NCBI RefSeq assembly: GCF_002836255.1
Contig: NZ_PJAU01000049.1
Span: 29,578-93,577 of the forward strand
Origin: Colwellia sp. 75C3
GTDB taxonomy: Bacteria > Pseudomonadota > Gammaproteobacteria > Enterobacterales > Alteromonadaceae
Length of the DNA: 64,000 bases
Reading direction: 5' to 3'
Shown: piece after piece, positions 10,701 through 20,100 of the stretch
Layout: every line of letters begins with the position of its first letter
Numbering within the stretch: position 1 is the first letter of the stretch
Translations under genes and position numbers: made by a program
Notes under the pieces: generated by a model
Databases searched by the model: none
What the model was told of the DNA's origin: nothing
Seen by the model: the letters and a program-made list of their open reading frames with translations, nothing else

Positions 10701-12791
10701 CCAACGATAATGCCACCCCTCACTATTATTAAACTCCCAAAAATAACGACGGTCTTCTCTGACTAATTTAACGTCTAAGGCGGTGCTTTTAGTTAATTCG
10801 CCTTTTGCATTGGTAGTCACGACATCAAAAGAGACACGGCTATTGGGCTCTGGGTTATTCTTAAAGTGAGGTTTAATACCAATGAGTTTATTACCCGAAA
10901 TTACCGTTGTTTGATGCCGTCTTGAAATGGCTCTACCACCTGTTTCAAACAAACTGGCTTGTAAGGTAACTTGTACTGGGGATTTAACTTTAGCCCAGCG
11001 GTTTTCTATGGTGATTGCTGCTTTGCCTTTAGCATCTAATTTTACGTCGGCTAACTTATATTGTTGGCTTAGATTTTTTTCAATACTATTACCAAACTGA
11101 AAACCTTTTAATGTATCACTTAAGGTATTAAATGGCTGACGCTGTGGTGTAATGGCAATACGTGATTCAAAGCGATTGCCGGATGCTGGTGCACCATATA
11201 AGTATTCACCTAAGACATTAACGGTTAGTTTGTCTTTAAGCTGATAAAGTTTAGCTGTTTCGTCTTGGTTAAAAGTAAGCTTTAAACGCTCTGGCAAAAA
11301 TTCTTCCACTTTAAATCTATAGGTAGTTAAAACCTTTTTATATTTACGGATTTCTAGTAGCCAAGTCCCTGTTTTGGCATCTGTTGGAATAGTAAATTGC
11401 TGATAAAAATAACCATCACTGATGCTACGCCAAGTAAATTCTTTAGCCGTTTGACCACTGGGATCTTTAATGCGCGCTTTCAGGTTTGTCGTCTTAATTA
11501 GTTGACCATCTTGATCACGTAATAGCGCGTTTAAATCAATTGTTTCACCGGGGCGATATAAATCACGTGCACTATAAACAAAAACTTCCTGGGCAGAAAA
11601 GGGACGATGAGCGGGAGTAAATTCAGATAAATCTAAAGCTGGACCGGTAAGTGGAACCACAGAAAAAGACGCCCCTGAATGAGCAACAATATATCTAGCA
11701 TCATTTTTTGTTCTGAGTGTACCTAAGCCGTCGGGGGAGCTTTTGAATTGATCTATTTGCTTACCTTTATTATTTAATAAGGTAACTTCGACTCCGGACA
11801 GTGCTTTTTGATCGGTTAAGCTATTTAAAGCAACTTCTAATTGCTCTTTATAAACGCGTACGTGCATGCCTATATCAGTGACCATAAAATGCGTCATTGA
11901 AATGTCATTGTAAATATCACTTGGCTGAGTCATTACCGCAAGATAAATACCCGGTGTGGATAAAGCTTCAATATTTTGAATAGGTAAATTAAAAGTTCGG
12001 CGCTTATTTTTTTGCCCGTTGAACTGGTAGTGTGCTGAATAAACCAGCTCAGTGCGGCTAATACTTTGTTGAGCGTAATAGCGGTAAACCTTATTTTGAA
12101 AAGAATCTTTATTACTTAGAAATTCTACAACTTGATCTTCAGGTACCTTAAAATAATTAACATTAACTTCTTTGATGTTAACTAATTCAATAGGTAAGCC
12201 GTTATGCTGCTTCAACGGGAGAAAAGAACCTTTACTGGCAAAGTTGTAGCTGGCAAGTATCGGACGGGTAGTTATTTCTTTAAAAGCATCTTCTTTAAGT
12301 TGAGAGTCATTTTTCGCACTTAAATTTTTGTACACCGTTAGTTTGTAGGTGTTAGATGGCTCAATAAAAGGAAAATAAACGATTTTATTATTTTTAGATA
12401 ATACAATGCTGTCATCTACTTTTGCACCAGATTTCTCTGTCAGTGAGAAATAGTCGTCATGTTTCAATGCTGGATTTAACGGCGCAGATAAAGTAACCGC
12501 TATGGCATTACCGCCATCAAAACTACGCTCTGCAATATCTAATACTTCAATTTGTCTGTCACGTTGACTGAGCTCTGCGGATTCAACAGTGATTGGATTT
12601 TTAACAGCCTCTTCTACAGCTATAGGTGCTAAATCTTTGTGTTGTTTTTTCGTCCGCTGTTGCTCTTTTTCAATAGTCGATTGTGTTTTATTTTCAGCTT
12701 GAGTGCTATTACTTTCGGGTTGTTCCGAGCAAGCGCTAAGTAATAAGAGTAAGGGCAATATTACTTTTAAAGTTGTTAGTCCTTTAACCAT
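7779..12791 (-). CDS. yfhM: Bacterial alpha-2-macroglobulin lipoprotein, thioester type
   Basis: A 1670-residue periplasmic protease trap. The N-terminus is a lipoprotein signal with lipobox LLSAC (Cys ~21). It is followed by a charged linker, the string of macroglobulin (MG) domains and a thioester domain with the reactive motif YGCLEQ near residue ~1200. After proteolytic bait cleavage the Cys-Gln thioester would couple covalently to the attacking protease. Length and thioester match the ECAM/YfhM type that pairs with pbpC, which follows directly and overlaps by 20 bp. The gene is first in the operon, so its promoter should lie in the region above 12791. Family assignment is firm. The idea that it protects against host or phage-released proteases is family knowledge, not visible here. 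Confidence 0.95.
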   Translation of the reverse strand: MVKGLTTLKVILPLLLLLSACSEQPESNSTQAENKTQSTIEKEQQRTKKQHKDLAPIAVEEAVKNPITVESAELSQRDRQIEVLDIAERSFDGGNAIAVTLSAPLNPALKHDDYFSLTEKSGAKVDDSIVLSKNNKIVYFPFIEPSNTYKLTVYKNLSAKNDSQLKEDAFKEITTRPILASYNFASKGSFLPLKQHNGLPIELVNIKEVNVNYFKVPEDQVVEFLSNKDSFQNKVYRYYAQQSISRTELVYSAHYQFNGQKNKRRTFNLPIQNIEALSTPGIYLAVMTQPSDIYNDISMTHFMVTDIGMHVRVYKEQLEVALNSLTDQKALSGVEVTLLNNKGKQIDQFKSSPDGLGTLRTKNDARYIVAHSGASFSVVPLTGPALDLSEFTPAHRPFSAQEVFVYSARDLYRPGETIDLNALLRDQDGQLIKTTNLKARIKDPSGQTAKEFTWRSISDGYFYQQFTIPTDAKTGTWLLEIRKYKKVLTTYRFKVEEFLPERLKLTFNQDETAKLYQLKDKLTVNVLGEYLYGAPASGNRFESRIAITPQRQPFNTLSDTLKGFQFGNSIEKNLSQQYKLADVKLDAKGKAAITIENRWAKVKSPVQVTLQASLFETGGRAISRRHQTTVISGNKLIGIKPHFKNNPEPNSRVSFDVVTTNAKGELTKSTALDVKLVREDRRYFWEFNNSEGWHYRWSDSEFVEYNSAVDTNADKASQLEVPVEYGRYRLEILDVASKTMTSVRFFAGHDWYSSWQDNQSSSQAARPDKVSLAWDKESYNAGDVAQLSIVPPKAGEALLLIESNKLLYSQRITIPAEGLNVAINIDEKWQRHDIYASVVHLQYGDNKKRITPTRAIGLIHLPLNREPRKLELEIESAEEIYPNQRYQVKVKVNGLNTHPENRPNKQQAKLTLAMVDVGVLSLTNFETPDAHQFFFEPRRFQVDSRDLYQNLIELNDAPLAKQKFGGDAELSRGGKKAQAEVQILSLFSGLVTVDNNGYATVAFDIPDFNGRVRLMAVAFTDNKFGSTESEMTIAAPIVSQIAMPRFLATDDQSTFALDLHNSTDQKQTLTVALTTSDPVSLTNADKSNSQEVTLAAKEKTTLIYPVSVGSLEGRAKVSLSVQGVEDYPIERNWHIAVRSAYPALIEYKNTTLTKDQSFSFSPSDYAHLKANTLEAVLSVNNMVEFNSREQMKHLLKYPYGCLEQSTSSTYPWLYANDDILDSLNLKNATNKNRLESINHGLSRIQAKALKNGSYGLWSNTSQEEHWLTAYVGDFLTDAKEQGIGVNRKQYQKTMARLTSYLKNQNGSYTNRWSESVKHYDFAYRAYAGYVLSRHNKASLSKLRDLANHKSKDAESQLALVHLALALKNQGDDVNSQAMFAKAITLERGTKYLSDYGSVTRDKALIIHLLIKHQYQLDYAFDTALVLSKTLADKKYLSTQERNALFLASISLEQSEQKDWQAQLTFNQAKSTIKKAGAYAQKLSATDLQQDLTLTNNADDRLYVNFAYQGISKIKPEATTGDLTIERDYYDSKGQQIDASKLKVGDMVLVAIRVYSERRSPDLLVVDLLPAGLELENQNLGHAIKLDSIIFDGKPASEWQKKTKILHQEFRDDRYVAAIDVGYRGTSYLFYLARAVTPGKYKVPAPLVENMYQPDKNAVGNTLDTIEITNL

Positions 12792-13315
12792 GTGTTTTAT
12801 CTCTTTGTTAGATACTATATTTTTGCTGTGTAGTCGGCGTATGCAGACGGAGCAAGCTTAATTTTTTACATGCTTATGAGTTAACTCAGGATCTTGCTGT
12901 AAACGTCATGTTCGAAGTCTCTGATCGAAACGTAGCATGGATGCTACTTATTAGACAATGTAGGCGGTACTGGATATACCTTATTAGATAATGCAGGAGC
13001 ATATTATCCTGACGCATATTGTCCTGAGGCATAGGCACGCTTCTTTATTATTTTAAAGTGGCTGAACATTAATTTTACCACTGAAATTAAACAATATTTG
13101 ACTGAATAATAACAACTCATTGTTTCGCTGGAAAGCTAATTATACAAATGTCTGCTTTGGTATTTTAGTGATTATCATCCGGCGGCACTAATACAAAACA
13201 AAATAGTTAATTTTCAAAGTATTAAGTAGCACGTTCGTTTAACATTAAATCAATCTCACACACGTAAACATTACGGTATTGTTATCTATTTTCGGTTGAA
13301 ACTTATTGTTAAATT
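12792..13315. other. Upstream region of the A2M-pbpC operon, short tandem repeats
   Basis: No gene seen. The stretch contains a GTAGCAT/ATGCTAC palindrome (12932-12947), a 17-bp direct repeat with two mismatches (12949-12965 and 12981-12997, TTATTAGAYAATGYAGG) and an adjacent 15-bp tandem duplication (12999-13013 and 13014-13028, GCATATTRTCCTGA). Function is unknown. The promoter of the A2M-pbpC operon should be in its left part. Confidence 0.45.
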
Positions 13316-13789
13316 TTAGCCATTAAATTGGTCAAATTTTAATAATAATTCCGATGCTATTTTATCTTGCCCTTTAATTTTTAAGACTTCGATTATACAT
13401 TCGATGGTGCACAGACCACCTTCAGGTTGATTGGCCCTAAGTTTGTATAAAGAATTATTTCCCGTTTTCAACGTAAATAGTGCCGCATTCTTTAAATAAG
13501 CGCTGTGGTTGAACATTTTCTTTGCTTCTTGCCATGTGCTATCAATAATTATAATGTTTTCATATTCTTCAATGACCGCAGGTGATGTATCGCCCTCTAC
13601 TATTGATTCGCCCTTCGAATATAATAATACCGCTTCATTATTTTCTATTAATCTCATAAGTTCTTTATTAGGATTTATCCTTTCCCAAAGTATGCGTTCA
13701 ACAATGTTCTGAGAATTTTCTAAAGCAAGAGAGCCGGTATTCGTTCCTCTATGTAATTCACGCTCATGGGTAAGTAAAAATATTTTCAT
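13316..13789 (-). CDS. Short DTW-domain protein (tRNA-uridine aminocarboxypropyltransferase family)
   Basis: A 157-residue member of the DTW family, whose studied members transfer an aminocarboxypropyl group from SAM to uridine in tRNA (acp3U). Family signatures are present: an N-terminal THERELHRGTNTG stretch, the eponymous D-x-T-W box as IIIIDSTWQEAKKM (~residues 79-92), and a C-terminal YKLR ... GLCTIECI stretch. The protein starts directly at the core and lacks the N-terminal Cys cluster that many relatives carry ahead of it. It may thus be a compact paralogue with a different substrate. Monocistronic. Confidence 0.8.
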   Translation of the reverse strand: MKIFLLTHERELHRGTNTGSLALENSQNIVERILWERINPNKELMRLIENNEAVLLYSKGESIVEGDTSPAVIEEYENIIIIDSTWQEAKKMFNHSAYLKNAALFTLKTGNNSLYKLRANQPEGGLCTIECIIEVLKIKGQDKIASELLLKFDQFNG

Positions 13790-14104
13790 TTTTATATGTT
13801 GTTCCGCTTTAGAGTATTGTTATAAAGCTTGTTCGCCAAGTTTGATGATGGTTAGCTTAAAACCTAGATTAAGCGCTTAAAATACAAGGAGGTTAGCCCT
13901 ATTGGTATCCAGTGGATTATAATATAATTGGTTAGGGTAAGCGATAAAAGAGCTGAATATTATACATACCTTGAATGTGCTAGTGAGGTAGATTTTTAAC
14001 TATAGTAATTATCAAATTCAAAACAAAAAAATAAATAAATAAATCAAAGTTGTTTAGCCACCATACAGGGAATGTCCTTGTTGATTATTAATATTCATCT
14101 AATA
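13790..14104. other. Intergenic, no feature recognised
   Basis: About 315 AT-rich bases between the adhesin stop and the upstream side of the DTW gene. No clear hairpin terminator for the adhesin operon and no small gene were found. Confidence 0.4.
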
Positions 14105-17100
14105 TTAGAATTGTGAATGCATATCGTTTAATGCTTGATTCAAGTCATCGTCGTCATCAATGTTTAAATTGTCTAAATGTGAAGTGTCATTAGCGTTATC
14201 GAGTAATACATTTTCTGCTTGAACACCCTGCTGTTCTTCATCTGCAAGTGGATTTTCAAAAACGTCTACTGTCATACTATCTACTAGGGGATCTGAATTT
14301 TCAGAATGATTTCCACCAATGAAAGCAGATTCAATTTCTGATGATGGTATGTCGAATTTTGATGTTTCTTCATTACTAATACCTAGCATTTGAAGATAGT
14401 GATCAACCGGCTTAATTGAAAGTAAGTCCTGAGAAGCAGAAAAAATATCGTTATCATCAACACTATTGATATCCGTTACACTTATTTCTTGAACATCTTC
14501 AATTATACTTACAGCTTCTGGATCATCATTCATATCTGACACTTTCGGAGTCAGTGCTGGCATTAGAGTTATTGGCGATATATCCATGCCCGTTAATGTG
14601 GTTTGGTCAATATGATGACCACTATTTCCATGCACTGATTGTGAATGTAAATGTAAATGAACTGCGACTTGTGAATTTTGATTACCGCCTAGTGTTAATA
14701 AAAATGAATCAGTTTGATCCGAGCCACTTCCGTAGGAGCCACTAGTATGACTCTTAATAACACTCGATGAAGATTGATAATCATAATTTAGCTCACCCGT
14801 TGCGGGGTTAATATGCAAGGTGCCATATTGACCGTGCAGTGAACTAAGGGAGTGTCCATGGTTATCGGAAATTCCCCAGCCTGTTAATGATGTTGCCGTT
14901 CCCTGAACAATTGGAGGCGTACCAATAGAAGCATGCAAGTCTTGATGGCCTGCCCCACCTGTTATTCTTGCAGGCGCGACCAGTGTTGGCATAGGTGGAG
15001 CATCACTGTGACCGTTAATGGTCATTTGGACCTCTTGGACTGTGGTTCCACCATGACTATCATCGACCAGTAATGAGAATTTATCGGTCAATTGGTCACC
15101 ATCGTTTAAGGTATCAACGTTGGAATCATTGTTATTCAGTGCATATATCCAAGTTTGAGTGGTGCTGTTATAACTCACTGAGCCATATTGCGGCTGATGG
15201 TTAGGCTCGACTGTCACCGAGTGTTGATCGCTATGATCAACATCGCTAATCGTAATTTGGCCGGAAGTTGAATTACCTCCATCTTCCGTAATGTTATGGG
15301 GACCTTGCTGAACTTCGGTGACGACTGGTTTGTCATTGGTGCCTGTCACTTTAATAACAATGTCTTGGGCTGTCCCGTCTAAAGTATAAACTCGATGGGT
15401 AACCAGCACTTCTTCATTGGCTGCAAGGTGTTGAAGTTTGGTGTTGTCCACGTCATATGTCCAAGTGCCACCTGAGCTTATGTGTAAAGTACCACCAAAC
15501 GGATCATCCACGCTGGTCGTTCTTCGATATTGAAAACCTTGTTGCCCAGCATCAGGATCGGCAACAAACACGTGTCCCGTCACTTCAATATGATTACCTG
15601 TGATAATGTCATTCTCTTCAATAACATCACCTGTGATATCGCCGCTGACGATTGCTTTATCTTGAACTTCAGCAAGCGTTGTTGATGCGCTGGTATGTGT
15701 CACGCCACTATGAGCATCTTTTACATCATAACTAAAGTGCACTGCGCCGGTGTAGTTTGCCGTTGGTTTAAAGGTAAAAGAGCCATCGGAATTTTTCGTT
15801 ATAGCGCCATGGTCAACACTTATACTATCAACATGAAGTTGCTGAAGGTCGTTATCATCAACATCGCTAGCATTGGCCAGCAGTTGCGCTTGGGTGATGT
15901 GAATTTCTGTATCTTCAATACCCGCAGCTAGCGAAATGGCACTGGTAATGATGGGGGCATCATTAGTACCATGAACCGTAACGGTAATATCTTGATGCGC
16001 ACTGCCATCAATAGAGTCAACGGTGAATGTTTTTTGGTAAGATTCGCCTTGCCCCAAATGCTGAACTTTTGCGTTGTCGATAGTGTAAGCCCAATCACCG
16101 CGTGAGTTTATAAAGAAATTTCCTCCCTCAGCTGTAGAGATATTTTGTGCAACAAAACCTGCTTGATCATGATCGGGGTCGATCACATGTAAATTTCCGC
16201 CACTCCATATCTGAGTCGGTGTGCTCGCCGAGGTACGATCTTCATAGGCGTGATTAGTGAAACTTGAATAGGGGGCCACAGCAATGCTTGCTTTGTTATC
16301 CTCTCCAATAACTTTCACAATGATTGTCAGTGATTGCCCATCGCTGGTTTTTATCTCGTAAGGGATATCCGTCGATTCACCAGTGCGCAAACTAGCAATA
16401 TGGTCATCTGCATAGCGATTGTTGGCGTACTGTAAGGTAAATTGATAAGACCCATTAGGCTGAACTCTAAGAGAGCCTGGTGGGAACCCATTACCTAAAT
16501 ATGTTCCGCTGGATTCAAAGTGCGTATTATCACCACTATCTGGGTCGATAAGCTGAAGTATTCCTCTGAACGTATTATGTTGGCTATCAATCGCCTGTGT
16601 TTCAGTCATCTGAATGACGTTAGAAACGAGGGTGGCTTTATCGTCTGTTCCTTGAATGGTTAAATCTGCCGTTTGTTGGCTTTGGCCACCATGACCATCT
16701 TCGACCAGATAAGAAATTACTATTTTAAGTGATTGTCCATTTTGCAAATGTTCATAGGCTGAGTCAGTCGCATCGACAATGATACTATGACCATCGGCAG
16801 CCAACGATAGTCCAGCAGGTAGGAGTGTCGTACTAGGTGAACCATCTACAGAATAAGAGAGTTGATTGATACTTAATGAGTCACCTTCTTTATCAGTCGC
16901 ACCTAACAGTAGGTCTAAGCTATGATGATTACGTTCTCCCTCTTTAACGCTATCCGTTAATGGTGAAACATCTGGATTATCATTTACTGCTGCAAGTGTT
17001 GTCGTTGCATTAGTATGAGTGACACCACCATGAGCATCTTTTACGTCATAACTAAAATGCACATCACCGTTGTAATCTTTTCCCGGGGTAAAGCTAAAGC

Positions 17101-20100
17101 TAAAGCTACCATCTTTGTTATCAACGACAGTGCCGTGATCTGCGGTTAAATTCGCGATACTCAGTTGACCTAAATCATTCGCATCAATATCGCTGGCATT
17201 CGCTAAAAGCTCAGCTGATGTAAGGTTAATGACCGTGTCTTCGATACCAGAGCTTAATTGAACTGCTGAACTACAATAAGGTGCGTCGTTGGTTCCGTGG
17301 ATGGTTACTTGAATTTCATGTTCGGTGCCATCAATTGAATGAACTACAACCTTATCTATCGCTGTTTCACCAGCGCCTAAGTTTTGTACAACCGTTTTGC
17401 TGGTATCAATTTTGTATTCCCATAAACCATTAGGCCCAATGCTGAGATGGCCGCCAAGGTCACTGCTATAAGGTGCCCATTGTGGGTGCATTGCATCTTT
17501 GATAAATGATCTAAATTCAAAATGGTTTTCGCCTGAATCGGCATCAGTGATATGCAACTGCCCTTGAGTCTCTATCATATTACCAAACCATGAAACTACA
17601 GGAGAAACATTTCTGTCTTCAGTGACACTACCTGAATCTTGCCCTGTAATCACTGCGTTATCTTGGGCTGCTGTTAACGAAGTTGTTGCGCCCGTATGCG
17701 TAACACCACCATGAGCATCTTTTACGTCATAAGTGAAATGCACTTGACCGTTATAGTCTTTTGCAGGGGTAAAGATAAAGGTTCCATCGTGGTTATCAAC
17801 AATGCAGCCATGATCTGCAGCTAAATTGGCGATACTCAGTTGCCCTAAATCGTTAATATCTATATCGCTGGCATTGGCTAAAAGTTGCGCTGAAGACAAG
17901 TTAATAACAGTGTCTTCGCTACCCGCTGCTAATTGAACTTCTGAGCTACAATAAGGTGCGTCGTTAGTTCCGTGGATGGTTATTTGAATTTCATGTGCAG
18001 TGCCATCAATTGAGTGGACAACTACTTTATCAATCGCTGTCTCACCAGCGCCTAAGTTTTGTACCACCGCTTTTCTTGTATCAATTCTATAATTCCAAAA
18101 ACCATCTGAACCTATACTAAGATACCCGCCTAAAGCACTTACTATAGGATGAAAATCAGGGTGTCCTGCATCATGAATAAAAGCATAGTTCTTAAAATCA
18201 AAGTGATTCTCTCCGGCATCTGGATCACTAATATGCATTTGTCCATGTGCTTCAATCATATTGGCATTGCCTGCTACTACAGGGCCGACATTGACATCTT
18301 CTTTTACATTTCCATCGTCTTGTCCGCTAATGACTGCGTTATCTTGGACTCCCGCTAACAAGGTCGTTGCAACTGTTTGAGTGACGCCGCCATGGGCATC
18401 TTTGATGTCATAACTGAAAAGCACCTCACCGTTGTAGTCTTTCTCGGGAATAAATCTAAAACTACCGTCCTTATTGTCAATAATAACGCCATGATCAGAA
18501 ACTAAATTAGCAATGCTCAGTTGCCCAATATCATTGTGATCAATATCTGTCGCGTTAGCGAGTAGTTCAACAGTAGACAGTTGCATATCTGTGTCTTCAG
18601 TGCCTGCGACTAGCTGTACTTTAGCTGACACTATTGGCGCATCATTCGTACCATGAACCGTCACAGAGAGTACTTGACTAGCAGTGCCATCTTTAGAATG
18701 GACGGTGTGTGATTCTGTGAAAGACTCTCCAGCGCCTAAATGTTGAACCGTATCTAGCGCATTATCAATTTTATAACTCCAGCCCCCATCGGCTCTGATT
18801 CTGAACTCTCCATGATGTGCTGTCGTTACTATTTCAGGTTTTAAATACGCATCACCATGATCTGGGTCGATAACGTTTAGCATGCCACCTGAATATAAAT
18901 GCGTAGGGCTCGCAGGTACAAAATGTTCTTCAGTGACATTCTGATTAGCAGACAAGGCTTGTGGCATACTGACTTCGATTCGGGCGTCATGATCTTCACC
19001 ATGAATGGTAACAGTGACAATTTTTGTTTGACCATCACTGGTTTTTATTTGATATTGATCAGTTAAGGTTTCACCTGCTTTGAGCGCTGCGACTTTGTCA
19101 TTTGCATGATGATTACGCGTCATATCTAGATCATACTCATAATGCCCATCAGGCCAAATCGTTAACGCGCCATAACCTTGAGTTCCTTGATCACCCGAGA
19201 AGGCAAACTGAGTGTGGTCGTTAGTATCTGGATCTACTAAATTAAGTGTGCCACCAACTTTACTGCCCATCTGATAATAGGTATGTAATGCTTCGCTTTC
19301 TGTCATATCAATGGTAGAAGATTGCAGCTGTGCTTTATCATCACTACCTATCATCGTAATTGTCGCAACAGCTGCTGTTTGGCCGCCATGATTATCATCC
19401 ACCATATAGTTGACGACTATATCGGCTTTTTGTCCCGCACTAAGGTGCTGAAAAGTAGGATTGTGACTATCAACAACGAGGGTATGTCCATCACTTGCAA
19501 AACTAACACCCTTTGGTAACGGTCCTGTTTTCCCTTCAAATGTAATTTGAATTTGACTGATTGAGAGTGGATCACCATCTACATCGGTGGCATTCCCAAG
19601 GAGGTTAACTTGGTGCTTTTGATCGGTGTCTTCAGTTAAACTATCCGTGATTGGTTTTACATCTGGATTGTCATTTATGGCTTGTAGATTAGTTGTAGCA
19701 CCTGTATGCGTCATCCCACCATGTGCATCTTTAACGTCATAACTAAAATGGACTGCACCGTTATAATCTTTATCTGGCGTAAAAGTAAATGAGCCATCTG
19801 AATTTTGATTAACTACACCATGATTTGCAGTTATTGAGTCAATATGAAGTTGACCTAAATCATTCGCATCAATATCGCTGCTATTGGCTAAAAGTTGAGC
19901 GGCTGTAAGATTAATAGTTGTGTCTTCTGTACCCGATCTTAATTGGACTTCTGAGGTACAGTGAGGAGTATCGTTGCTACCGTGAATTGTTACGACAATA
20001 TCATGTGTTGCTCCATCTGCTGAAGTAACAATAATAGTATCGGTAATACTTTGCCCTGCACCTAAGGATTGAACAGCATTTGATGAATTATCAACGGTAT

